Source: Symmetrospora coprosmae
Taxonomy: Eukaryota > Basidiomycota > Cystobasidiomycetes > Symmetrosporaceae
Length of the DNA stretch: 64,000 nt
Direction of reading: 5' to 3'
NCBI GenBank assembly: GCA_008802785.1
Contig: VUYT01000010.1
Span: 434,001-498,000 of the forward strand
Part shown: piece by piece, positions 19,908 through 30,800 of the stretch
Numbering within the stretch: the first letter of the stretch is position 1
How the letters are laid out: the number at the start of each line of letters is the position of its first letter
Notes under the pieces: model-generated
The model's input: only the letters and a program-made list of their open reading frames with translations
Told to the model about the DNA's origin: nothing
The model's database searches: none
Position numbers and translations under genes: made by a program

Positions 19908-20879
19908 ATGCCCGACGGACTCTCCGGCCAGAACCGCCTGCCGCACCTTCCGAAACACAATAACGTGAAGTCTTCGCTTGCTCTCGGTATGTTAGCGCTG
20001 GCGCTGGTCGCACCAATGCCCACAGGTAGGGCGCTCCGTACGCCTTTTAATGTCGTTCTATGGGCCCTGCATGCTGAGCGTACGCCCTGTAGCCGCAGCT
20101 GCTCATCGAGAAAAGGCCAAAAGACAATTGTCGGTGGACGGACCGATTACTTGTTGGGGTGGCAACGAGTGTGTGAGTCTGTTCCTGTCTCCAAATGCCG
20201 AGAGCAACGCCTCATTCTGCCCTCTGCTGGCACTCGAACAGATGAACGACGATTCAGCGACAGCAATGCAAACGGTAAGTCCGTTCCTACGGCTCAGAGG
20301 GCAAGGCCGAAGCGCCACCGCTAACAGATGAGCGTACGAACCGTTCCCTTTGACTGCTCAGAACGGCCGGCCGCCTTGCCATGATCTCATCCAGTACCTG
20401 AGCACACTCGAGGGCGAAGTCGGCGTGGTCGCCAGGGCCAACGGAGCCGGTGGCTCAGTCGTACGCTACTCCAATACGACACAAGGCCAGAATTGTCAGC
20501 TGGCTCTGTAAGTGCAATGGTCGAGCCACGCTCGGCTCGTTTATGGCAGGTCTCGTTGCTGCTGTTACAAGATGACTGACGACTGACTTTGTGCTCTGCT
20601 GTTTACAGCAGGAACTGGGGTAAGGCCGGTACCTCTGACGGCAAGAAAGCCACTGCCTACGTGTCCTGGGCAGCGCTCAAGACATTCGTGGAATCAAGGA
20701 CCCAAGAAGGTGGAAGCTGCTTCGGCGTCGTGGCTGGTGCCAACACCGTCAAATGCAACATCACATATGAAGGGGCGAGCGAGGACGAGAACAACAAGTA
20801 CATGAGCATGGATGGCATCAGCACCTTCACAGCCTACATCGGCACCAGTACAGGTATTTGGGAGGACGACGTGTACTAG
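19908..20879 (+). CDS. Small secreted six-cysteine protein (intact paralogue)
   Basis: Exons 19908-20025, 20099-20172, 20242-20274, 20362-20507 and 20609-20879 join in phase to 213 residues. A hydrophobic stretch (SSLALGMLALALVAPMPTAA) is followed by HREKAKRQ, a Lys-Arg Kex2-type site, so the mature protein probably begins at QLSVDGPITC. Six cysteines remain after the site (ITCWGGNEC, PPCHDL, QNCQLAL, GSCFGV, VKCNITY), enough for three disulfides. N-glycosylation sequons are present (NTT, NIT). The start is unclear: ATG 19908 places about 20 residues before the signal core and ATG 19989 cuts into it. No known family is recognised. Paralogue of the 8,530-9,245 locus, with the same first two intron positions and phases (phase 1 after the signal peptide, phase 0 after the second cysteine). 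A candidate effector or cell-wall-associated protein. Confidence 0.7.
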
Positions 20880-21167
20880 GCCAGGCCAATCGGCGGCCGC
20901 GCTTCCTCGAGCCTGAGTGTCAGTCGAGCAGGTCCGCAACGCCCTTGACATTATTGTCCGCTCGTATATGATACCACAGGCCGTACCCGCCCCTTCTCCG
21001 TACTGGCGCCAATCACTTCAAACGCAATGTCAAATTCCTCCTCAAACACTTTGAAGGTGGGAGATAGCTCAGTATCTTCGTGGGCGCAAGCGCGCACGTC
21101 TGGGAGGATGCCAAGTGGTAGGGTGGGCGTGCTGCCTACGATCGTTCTCCTCCGTTCCACCTCCCGT
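20880..21167. other. Intergenic, convergent gene ends
   Basis: About 290 bases between the secreted-protein gene (plus) and the F-box gene (minus). No gene is supported. Confidence 0.5.
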
Positions 21168-22382
21168 CTACTCCATGTCGGGCACATCTTCCTCCCCTTG
21201 CTGAAGACGCGCTAGCATCTCCTTAGCCGCATCCTCAATGACACTACAGTACTGTCTCTGTTGCAGCCCCTTGATTGCCGCTTGCACTAATCTTTCGACC
21301 TTGCTCAGCTTTGGCATTCTGTCTCTCCCCATACTGCTCAAACAAATAAGCGGGATCCTGCGCAAGTGCGGCAGGTAGGCCGTGTCCGCGAGGGCTTTGA
21401 GCATTCCCGCCGCAACGCCCATCGTGCACCTGGCTATTCTAAGCGTGTGCAGCCCTGGCTGCAGCGGCAGATACAGTGCGCCGTTGCCTCCGAGTGTGCA
21501 CACGTTGTGCAGGCCCGTCTCGCCTTTGCCGCCGAGCTCGAGATGGAGCACGTTCGGCATGGCTCTGCACATCGTCTCAAGGTCGCGAGGCTCCAGCACC
21601 GACAGATTGCGCACGGCTAGCTGGGTGACAGCACATCCGCCGACGGCCAGCGCGTCTCCTAGGAGGCGCTGGCTGTAGTGCATCGCGCGGGTCACGACGA
21701 GCGTGAGCGTGCGGAGGCGGTCCTGCAGCAGATCTTTGAGTCGCAGCACCTGGGCGCCCGTCATGCGTTCGTCGCTCGTCTCGAGCGTCAGGCTCGTGAC
21801 ACGCGCCAGGTGGACGCCGGCAATGGATGCGGGCGTGATGCTGATCCAGGAGGAGCGGATGTGCAGCTCGCGCAGGTTGGCACACCTCCTGAGCATGTTC
21901 CCTGCAGTCTGCTCGTCGACGCCGCAGAGGCAGAGGCACTCGACGAGGCCCGCCAGGCCTGGATCGCCAGGCAGACGAGCGAGAAATGCCTTGCCTGCGA
22001 TTCCTGCGGACGTGTAGCTCGACAGCCCGGGATCAGGTACGCTGTCGAAGCTCCCGCTCCGCACCGCAATTCGTCGGAAGAGCACAGGCGTGATCGTAGC
22101 TCGCCATTGTCGGCTGACGCGGCTCGCCTGGACAAGACTGGTGGTGTCGGTGTGCAGGTGCCCGACGACACAATCGAGTAGCTCCTGGATGGCGAGCGCG
22201 CAGTTGGCGACGGACGGAGGCATGACACTGAGTTGACCGGAGGATGGTGAAGAGAGTGGAAGCGGAGGAGAAAGGGAGGGACCGCTTGTGTGAGTGTACG
22301 TGGACGCTTGTGCAGAGTTGCTGTTGAAATGGAGCGCTCCAGGTTGCACGTCCATGACTCGACGATCCCTCAGTACAGACAT
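21168..22382 (-). CDS. F-box/leucine-rich-type protein
   Basis: A single exon of 404 residues from ATG 22382; ATG 22355 and 22223 are alternatives. Residues about 57-105 (ALAIQELLDCVVGHL, LVQASRVSRQWRATITPVLF, RRIAVR) fit the F-box fold: a Leu-rich first helix, 'ASRVSRQW' and 'PVLFRRI', common in basidiomycete F-box proteins. The remainder has irregular Leu-rich repeats, for example LRELHIRSSWISITPASIAG, VTSLTLETSDERM, LRTLTLVVTRAMHYS, VLHLELGGKGETG and LHTLRIARC. By family knowledge it would bind Skp1 and present a substrate to an SCF ubiquitin ligase. The substrate is unknown. The extreme C-terminus is acidic and short (EEDVPDME). Divergent from COG5. Confidence 0.7.
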   Translation of the reverse strand: MSVLRDRRVMDVQPGALHFNSNSAQASTYTHTSGPSLSPPLPLSSPSSGQLSVMPPSVANCALAIQELLDCVVGHLHTDTTSLVQASRVSRQWRATITPVLFRRIAVRSGSFDSVPDPGLSSYTSAGIAGKAFLARLPGDPGLAGLVECLCLCGVDEQTAGNMLRRCANLRELHIRSSWISITPASIAGVHLARVTSLTLETSDERMTGAQVLRLKDLLQDRLRTLTLVVTRAMHYSQRLLGDALAVGGCAVTQLAVRNLSVLEPRDLETMCRAMPNVLHLELGGKGETGLHNVCTLGGNGALYLPLQPGLHTLRIARCTMGVAAGMLKALADTAYLPHLRRIPLICLSSMGRDRMPKLSKVERLVQAAIKGLQQRQYCSVIEDAAKEMLARLQQGEEDVPDME

Positions 22383-22717
22383 TAGAGTAGAGCGGAGAGA
22401 GGAAGAAGCTGTTTTCTCCTGATTTGGCGTCCTCTGTGTTCGTGTCTCAGTCAACACCTGCACGCGGAGCTTTGCGTCGACTCGTCTCTGTCCTGTCCGT
22501 CAGGGATGGTTGTCGACCTCTCAGGCGTGCAGGACCCGGGCGGTGGCAGCTCGGCCAATGTCGTGAAGGGGGAGCTCAATGATGAAGAGCAGCAAGCAGA
22601 ACCATCCCATATGTGTTCCACTGTGAGGTTCCCGATTGCTGTGTACTTTGCTGTGAGAGAGAGAGAGAGCTCCTCGCCGACTCGGTGGGTTGCCTTCTCG
22701 CCGCCACGCGTGCTGCC
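22383..22717. other. Shared divergent promoter, F-box gene and COG5
   Basis: About 335 bases between the starts of two divergent genes. A short GA repeat (GTGAGAGAGAGAGAGC) lies near 22650-22665. No TATA box was recognised. Confidence 0.45.
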
Positions 22718-25700
22718 ATGCCGTCACATCATGCGAATGAGCTCCAGCTAGGTGAGCCAGCCAGCCAGCCAGTCAGCCAGCCAGCCAGAGAGATGCAGCA
22801 TGCCCTTGTCTGCAGTGTGAAATTCCTTCCCCCTTTCTAACCTTCCCTCCTTCCTTTCACCAGACTTTGTCGCCTTCCTCAATCCAGCCTTTGAGTCGCG
22901 CGCACATGCCCAGGAGCTGCTCGGGGGCGGATCTCATGCAACAGCAGCAGCAACGACAGGGACCAAGGGAGATGCCTCGGATGCGGATGCGGATGCGGTC
23001 TCCTTCACAATCGACAGGCGCACCCTGGACGCGCTGAACCAGCTCGGCCTGGCCTCCTCGTCCGCAGCCAGGCTCACCCCCATTGACGATGCGACAGAGC
23101 CGCTGCCACCGACACTGGTAGACAAGGGCAAGCGGCCTGCCGTCACCTACTCGTCTGCTGCTCGCAATGCTGGCGGTGGGACGGGGACAGGCAGCGGTAC
23201 GGGAGACGTCTCGGCAGCGCTGTCCAAGCTGTCGTACGGCGTCGACGACCTGAACCGCCAGCTGCGCGCCGAGATCAACACGCACCACTCGGCCCTCCTG
23301 ATACAGGCAGGGTCCGTGTCGACGCTCGAGGACAACCTCCGCCAGATCCGTGGAGGCCTGGAAGAGGTAGAGTCGTCAGTCGACCGTCTCCGCAGGAAGA
23401 TTGCCCTACCTTGCAACGAGCTCTCCGCGAGCCTTGCACGCCTGCAGAAGCTCCAGAGAGCTTCGGATCTCGCTAGGCGCGCTAGCAGGTTCTCAACGCT
23501 GGCCAGGCGGCTTGACGCCCAGATGGCCGAGATCAACGGCGCGCCAGCGAAGGGCTCTGCCACTGTGGGAGCTACCGGCAGCGCGAGCATCTCGCCAGGC
23601 CTCAATGGTGCAAGGAGCCCCCCAGCAGCTTCATTCGGCGATAGAGGATCGGCCGCCTCAGGAATCGATAGCGCCGAGCGTATTCTGAGCGAGGCAGCCC
23701 TTACGCTTGCAGAGTTGGGTCAGTCCAGCAGGGCCTCGCTGTATGAGCTCAAAGTAACTGCCTTTCAGCTGATGACGCTCGCACGCATACATCACAGATG
23801 TTCTATTAGAAGAACAGCTTCCAATAGGGGTCGCACCGGACGGGACAGAGATTCGTCCACCTTCCATACGCGCCATCACAGCTGTGGAACACCACATCGC
23901 CGCCGTAGCGAGCAACCGCGACCGTGTGACCGAAGAAATGGAAAACATGGTTCGGAGAGGTCTGCAAGAGCTGGTGAGTCTCACACCCATGGCTTTCGGA
24001 ACTGCTCAAACAGGACGCTGATCGATCTTCGCTTCCCACCGATAGAACCAATCTCTTCTCGCCTCGTCCCTGCAAACCGCCTACAACCTCTCTGTCCTGC
24101 CCGCGCTCGTGGCTTCTCTCGTCTCCGACCTGACCGAGGCCATCGAGTCGCGCATACGGGGAACGTTCGACGTGGCTTCCCTAGCGCGCGAGGCCTTGGC
24201 ACGGGCGGGCGAGCCAGCACAATCTTCAAGCCTGGCCAGCGCGTCCTCTTCCGTCTTCTACAAGAGCCGCGCGGCTGCGCGTACGGAGCCGACCAGTGCA
24301 AACATCCAGCACTTCCAGTCGACGCTGTGGACCAGGCTCGACAGCCTCATTGGCGACATGGCCGGATGCTGCACCAAGGTCTACGTGCTCGAGAGGGTGC
24401 TCAAGCTCAAACGCGACTCGGTCACTCAAGCTTCGTTCCTTGACGACGCCCTGACCGTCCTAGACGACAAGCCGACCTTCACCTTCTGGACGACGCTCTC
24501 GACCTCCTTTGAGACGGCGTCGAAAGAAGCGGCGCGATCGTCGGCATTTGTCCAGCAGACCCTCAGTACGCAGTACCCACGCCTCCTGCGCCTCTTCCAC
24601 GAGTTCTTTGCCAAGATTGCGCTGCAGAGCGACACGGTCTACACACAGCACAGCCAGAGTCCTGAGACGGTGCTCATCCTGCGCAGCATCAGCACCTTCG
24701 AGGCGCTATACCTGTCGCGCTGCTCCGCCAGACTCAACGAGGCCATCGCCGCGGCCTTCAGTGGGGGAAGCCGGCAACCACCGGCAGCGCAGGAGGGCAT
24801 GACTGCTGCTAGGGTGCTCATCAACGAGTTGGATGCGGCTCGCTTTGACCCGCTGCTGGTCACGAACGTAGCCAAGGCTGTTGGAAAGGCTCTTGAGGCA
24901 TTCGTCGATCGGGTCGAGGGAATGGTGAGTGCCATGCAGCTGCGCGCTAAGCAGATACTGATCCGCCTACCCTTTTTCGTAGGTCGCGAGCGACTATACT
25001 GCTACGAGCATGGTCGGCCCGCTGGCCACACCGTCCCAACAGAGCAATGCCGACCTCATCACCGCCCTCTACCACTTCTGGTCGCCGCTCAGCCGCGTCA
25101 TGGCGTCTTACCCATCGAACATCCAGGAGCTCCTCCGCAGCTCAATCGCCGTGCGTGGCGGACCCATCGACGCATCCTATGGCGTCAGCTGCTGATGTAC
25201 CTCAGGCCCATTTGCAGAAGGTCCGGCAAGCACTGCTGGCCGTTGTGAATCCGCTCCTCGTCTCGGTCAGGCGGGAGCTCTCTGCCATCATTGTTCGAAT
25301 TCACAAAACGGGTTTCAACAAGCCGATGGACCCCACTTCGACGAGCGTGTACATGCAAGACATCAGCGACAAGCTGAACTTCATCCGTCGTCAGATACTA
25401 GCTCCGCTCCGTGTGGGCGAGATGATGAAGGAGTGGTGCGCTGTCCGCCTTCCTACCTGCAGTAAACGGGGCTGATCTTTGCGTTCCACACAGGATCATG
25501 GAGCTCTGCAAATATGTACTGCACCGCTTCGTTCTGCACGCGTCCATCGTGTCACCCCTTGGAGAAGGCGGCAAGCTCAAGCTCACGACGGACTTCACCA
25601 CTCTCGAGTTTGCAGTGTCGCAGCTGCTGAGTGACTACAAGCTCAACCTCGCTGCCCTTGGGGAGGAGTTCCGCGCTCTACGCGCTTTCCGGTGAGTGAA

Positions 25701-26205
25701 TATTCCCAAGCTCGCGCCGATGACAGTTTCGCGAGCTGATAGTCAGCGCGATGCTTTTGCTTTGCCCCTGTGCAGACCTCTCCTTTTTACCGAGACCTCG
25801 GCGCTGGGAAATGCGACTCAGACACGAGACGTTCCTGCAATGGTCCTCTACCACCACATCATTGTGCGCGGCTCGAGCGGCGTTAGTGGCAGTCCGAGCG
25901 GAGCAGCCGGACACACCAAGTCCGGATCCGACGTCAATACGTCTTCCACTGGCGTGACGTCGCCGCCGAGGATGCTGCTGCTGCCGCACCAGGCGCACCG
26001 GTGGCAGGAGTCCGAGTACGTCAAGTACATCAGCGAGCACACCGAAGTCGAGAACCGCAGGCTGGTCGAAGCTGTCGTGAAGGACTGGGATGCGCGGCAC
26101 AGCAAAGAGGGTGATGACGCCTCAGCGCGCATGACAGAGGCAGAGGCCGAGGTGGAGGCGGTCAAGCTGCTCAAGGAGGTGCTGGCCAGGGACAAGCAGG
26201 GATGA
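22718..26205 (+). CDS. COG5: Conserved oligomeric Golgi complex subunit 5
   Basis: Part of lobe B of the COG tether that sorts retrograde vesicles within the Golgi. Eight exons (22718-22751, 22864-23718, 23798-23973, 24046-24924, 24983-25150, 25206-25435, 25494-25691, 25776-26205) join in phase to 989 residues. The first exon codes eleven residues and joins as MPSHHANELQL-DFVAFLNP. Family landmarks: DFVAFLNPAFESRAHAQELL, YGVDDLNRQLRAEINTHHSA, VSTLEDNLRQIRGGLEEVES, LAELDVLLEEQLPIG across intron 2, SVLPALVASLVSDLTEAIES, and the C-terminal FAVSQLLSDYKLNLAALGEE, FRALRAFRPLLF. Coiled-coil heptads are visible in residues about 140-260. Ser/Gly-rich inserts (near 230-270 and 890) are lineage-specific. 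Intron 1 (22752-22863) contains a CCAG tetranucleotide repeat. Confidence 0.93.
22754..22790 (+). repeat. CCAG tetranucleotide microsatellite
   Basis: Tandem CCAG units (eight or so, one altered to TCAG) lie just inside intron 1 of COG5, immediately after the donor. Each unit ends in CAG, so several decoy acceptor triplets sit close to the donor, too near it to be used. Probably a simple slippage repeat. Confidence 0.8.
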
Positions 26206-27899
26206 GGAAGAAGGAGCACGTCCGCCGGAATGACGTTACCGTGTTGTTGTACCCTCAAGTTATCAGTCAAGAGTTGTGGCTGTCCTTCTGTCCGCACCGC
26301 AAGGTCGGCTCTCTCTCTCTCTGGCGCAGGCTCTAGCGCCTGTCTCTCTAAAGCCGACATGAGGTAGCACATGCGAGGCAGTCAATCCCACCTCAGAGCT
26401 CGATGCTGCTGTCCTGCGCTAGGAACATCATGTGCGACGGCACCCAGTCGCCCCTCGTACAATCGGACGCGCATAGGGCGCACGCGACCTTCCAGATTGC
26501 GCAAGGGAGGCCCGCCAACGCTGCAAGTCGACCAAGCCAAGACGGCAGTGTGCATAGGCAAGATTGGGCTGGTATGCGTTCCTGCGTGCCCATTGACGAA
26601 GTGAGTGCTGCTGTTCCCTGTGTCCTCCCCTCCGTCTCCCTCCCGCTGGCAGCGCGCGCAGCCGTCATGATGGCTATAGTAAAAGGGTCGAGTCGCCTCC
26701 CATGCACACGAGAAGCATGCCCTGTCCCTGCGCCTTCCCTCCTCCCCGCGTCCCTGCTCTCCCCGCTCTATCGCGACTGTGCCGCCTTCCGACCTGCTGC
26801 GCTTCCGGGACGTGTCACCATCGTCCCGCTTCGAGACTGGACTGCGCGTGGTTTTCGACGCCCCCTTAGGTCCCTTCTCGGTCACGCTCAATCAGTGAAG
26901 GGGTATAGGTCTGGGCATATATCCATTTCAAGCGCGTCCTCACCCTGGCGTCAGCTGGTGCGCGTGTTTGGGCTCTCGTCCAGCCCATGCGCCCGCCTCG
27001 CATCTTGGCGAGGACCAGGCAGACCATAATGACCGTGGAGGAGCTGCGGATACCGCCGCCGTGCGCTTGGCTTCGCCTGATGCGCACGGCCGGATCTGCG
27101 ATAAATGCCCGACACTCCTCCGCCGGTAAAGGCGGTCTGCCATAATCCGCCTTCCAATCTCCCACTCCGCCGAACCCAAGCCGAGCCGCTCGCTGCCTCC
27201 AACGTGACATCAACAAGGTCAACGCGCGAGTGGTGGATATTCTGCAATACAGCGAAACACACGCGCCGGCTCTTTCTCTTGCGTCGCGTCGTCAGGCGCC
27301 TCAGAGCGAAGACGAGGCGCGCGAGCAGAGCTGGGTGCGCAACCCCGCGAGCATGGCGGTCGCAGCGATGGCCATACTACAATTACAACAGCCTAGCTCG
27401 AATGCCTGCTCACGGTCCTCTACAACAGGGCTGCGTCGGACGATCTCCCTTGCACTCGCAAGAGAGCGTAGGGACCGAAAGATCAATGTCACGTCTACAC
27501 CGCAACCAGGATACAGAGGAGACATCACTTTCCTTCCACATTCACATTAAAGACACCACGCTGTTCTTCTTGTTCGGGCGGATGGATGTATCGGAGGCAG
27601 AGCAGGTTGGGAGCTGTGCCTGCCGCGCCTTCGAAACGGGAGAGAGACGCGAGGATATGGGCGGAAGGGGGAGAGCAAGGCATCTTCCATTGCTCGCGGC
27701 GACAAGGAGAACGCATCAATGAGACTCGTTGCGCATACAAAGCACTTCGAGCACTGAACTACCTGCTGCGCGCGCTGCCAATCTCACTATAACTTCGTCA
27801 TCCAGCCGCACCAAGACTGCGCTCGAAATCGCTGAATGCTGAGATTGTCTCTGTCTCCCTCCACTGTCCGATTGCAGTGCGCAAGACTAGCAAGCCTGA
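26206..27899. other. Gene-poor stretch, no confident gene
   Basis: Nearly 1.7 kb between COG5 (plus) and an STE23-type gene (minus), both ending here. Several short open frames exist. Examples are a minus frame near 26,393-26,700 ending GDWVPSHMMFLAQDSSIEL with scattered cysteines, another minus frame at 26,866-27,210, and a plus frame at 27,230-27,550 reading RDINKVNARVVDILQYSE. None joins into a consistent multi-exon model or matches a family I know. A small unrecognised gene, or a non-coding RNA, is possible. A (CT)n run lies near 26,311-26,322. No tRNA boxes were seen. Confidence 0.4.
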
Positions 27900-30800
27900 C
27901 TACAGCTTGGTAGCGACACCATCGTAGTAGTGGTTGCGCGGCTTTCTAGCCTCACCGAGCTTGAGCTTCTTCTTGAGCTCCCAGCTCTCAACGACTTTGG
28001 TGCCCGGAAGCGCTTTAGCAGCATCTGGGAGCTGGCCGAGGCGGTCGACCTTGCTGAGGATCTCATCCTTGAAGCACTCGTGTAGGGCCTTGCTGCCATC
28101 AAACGGCTTCAGGATGGCCTCTTCGACCTCGGTTGCAGCTTCCTTGAGGTCCGCAGCAAGCGACTGCTTCTCCTCTGCATCTCCGCCCGCCTCCATTTTG
28201 GCCCCGATCAGCTCTGCCACAGCCTTCTTCAGCTCGGAAGGCAGGGGCCGAGTCTTGATGACCACCTCGAGCGGCTTAGCGTCTACGCCATGCGCATCGA
28301 GGAGTGCGAGGAGTGGCTTGATCTCGTCCTCTCCGAGGTGCTGCGAGTAGACGTGGACCGAAGCTTTGGCGCGCGTCGCGCTGCTCGGGTGGATATACTT
28401 CATGAAGAATTCCTGGATATCCTCCTTGGTGAGCGGCGCCAGCAGCGCCACCATCCTCTCGTTGTGGTCGAAGTCGTACAGGCGGTTCGAAACGTGCCTC
28501 CAAAGCGTGTGAGACTCGTCGCTCTGCTCTTTGTAATCTTCCTTGTACTGCGTTGCCAATCCACTCTTGACGCCGTCGAAAAAGTCGGGCGACATGTTCT
28601 CGAGATGGTCGACAAAGCTCTTGAGAAACGCGTTGATGCGCTTTTCGAGGTAGACCGGGTTGCGCTCGCTCTGGATGACTATGCGGAAGCCCAGATGCGA
28701 AGCTCCAATCCGCCAGCCCTGCAAAGAGCGACAATATCAGCTACTGGCTTGCACTGGCGGTCTAGAGGGCTGACCTACAGTGTTGACGAGGTAGCCGAGC
28801 TGTTCCTGAGTTCGGAGGATGTCAAATGCTGGCTCTTGGATCAGGCTCAGCAGCAGGTCGAGGCGGATCTCCCTGCAGTGCGGACGGTCAGTCCTGTGCT
28901 CGCCGCCTGTTCAGAGTTTGACCATTGACGGTCAATACTAACAGGTCTTCGGCCTTAAGATGGCCGACGTGGCACCAGTAGTCACTGGCAATCCAGAATA
29001 CGGATCAGTTGAGGCGCTGATGAGCGCTGCCTCTTCGGCGAGGGTCCAGTGACGTACATGCCATTGTTGACCTCCTCTTCACTCGTTGCTGCAAGCTGAA
29101 TCACGTAGTTGCAGGCTGGCGGTGAGGATGACAGGATTAGCTTTTGGAAAGAAGGTTGCCCCGCTGCGAGGTGATCTTTCTACTCACACTCGGGCAGCAA
29201 GCGTGTCCTGGGCTTGTGCAGCTTGCTGACGCTCAAGCGATCGTAGTCAAGGATTTCTTCGACCATGTTCACCATCTCGAAACTGGAGAACCCATGTCAG
29301 CGGGATACTTAGCGAATCCAGGGCGCTTCGCACTGACAGGCCGAGCTTGGAGAGGTTGCCGTGCCCGAGTGCCACGAGGTGCATCTTTGACAGGACCTGA
29401 GGAATAAAGTCCTGTACCTCTTTCGATGTGATAGCTATGCGCGCCCCCGGCATCAGCTACAGTGTGCAGCGATTCCAGGGGGAAGAGCAGCCAAACGCAC
29501 ACTCGATGGCCTTCTTCCTTTGGTCATCTGTGTTCCCGAACTCGCTCAGCAACCAGCCGATCTCTGCGCCGGCCTGCTTGAAGGGACTTGAGTGCTTGGC
29601 ATTGTCGATACTGCGGAGATACTCTTCCTTCATGTACTCGAATCTGCCGCTGTCCATTTGGATGCTGCGCATCTTGTGTAATACGAGCTTGAGCAGCTCC
29701 GGAAGCTTGTCGCTGTACCCGCCGAGTGAGATGCTGATAGACTCTCCGTCCTTCGACAGTTTATGACCGAGTCCAGCCACATTAGCAGCATAGACATGCT
29801 CGTTCAGCGCATCGTTCACCAGGTCAATCCAGAAACGGGTGAGAGTGCTGTGCTTCAATCCGGAGATGGTGATAGGGCTGTCGCACGAGTAAGCTCCGTC
29901 AGTGAATGGTAAGAAGGGAAACAGCGGATGGCCACCCACTTTGAGAGCTGGAAGAAAATGTTGGCTTTGGGCACTTTCCACCGGTCGTCCTGTTTGAACC
30001 AGATTTGCTGACCGGATGTCTCCTTGACGAGCAGCGCTCGCGGGAAAGCGGGCTAGTCATAGGCACGTCAGCTTTCCTGGTTCCACCCAGATCTCAGCAA
30101 CAGCGCCCTCCTACCTTTTCTGGGAAGGTGCGCTCGCCGATAACTTCCAGGTCGCTCGAGAGGAATCTGTTTGGCTCTGGCAAGGCAAACTTGGGCGTGT
30201 CCTTGTCTGAGGTGCTCTGTGCCTGCATTCGTAGGATCTATGTCAGTTGCTTGGCTCCGTAGAAGTGAGCTGTCTCCTCACCTTGAACCACTCCTTATCA
30301 AGTGGCTTGACGGTGTACTCGGTGCCGTACCACTTTTCGCGCTTGTCCGGCTCGAGCCCCTTGAGTGGCTCCTTGGAAGTGACTATCACTCTGCATGTAT
30401 CGCTGACCAGGTGGCTGAGGACCTTGCGAATCTCATCATGGTCCATCTCAGTCCTCGTGTAAGGAGCTGACAGGAGCTCAGTCCGCGGCCAGGGTTCCTG
30501 CATCGCTGTCGAAAGTTCATCTGCCAAAGACGCGCCGCCCCTGCTTTCTTGAAAGCGGAACGAGCGCGCATCGAGCGTCTTTACTTCCTCGAATACCCAG
30601 CTCGGCAGGGGAATCTGGCCGCGGAACAGGTCAATGTATTCGAAGATGGTTGCAGTGACCAGCTGATGCTGCGCTAGACCCTCTTTGGTCAGGCCGCATC
30701 GAATCTCAAAGAAGTCGATGCCAGGAGCTGGGCTGGTCGGGTATACACCAAGCCCTCCGATCAAGCCTTTCTTGTGTAGGAAGTCTACGTAGTGATGGGT

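Noticed and set aside
22754-22790. CCAG repeat as a CRISPR-like or regulatory array
   Set aside because: It is a simple tetranucleotide microsatellite without spacers inside a spliceosomal intron of a eukaryotic gene.
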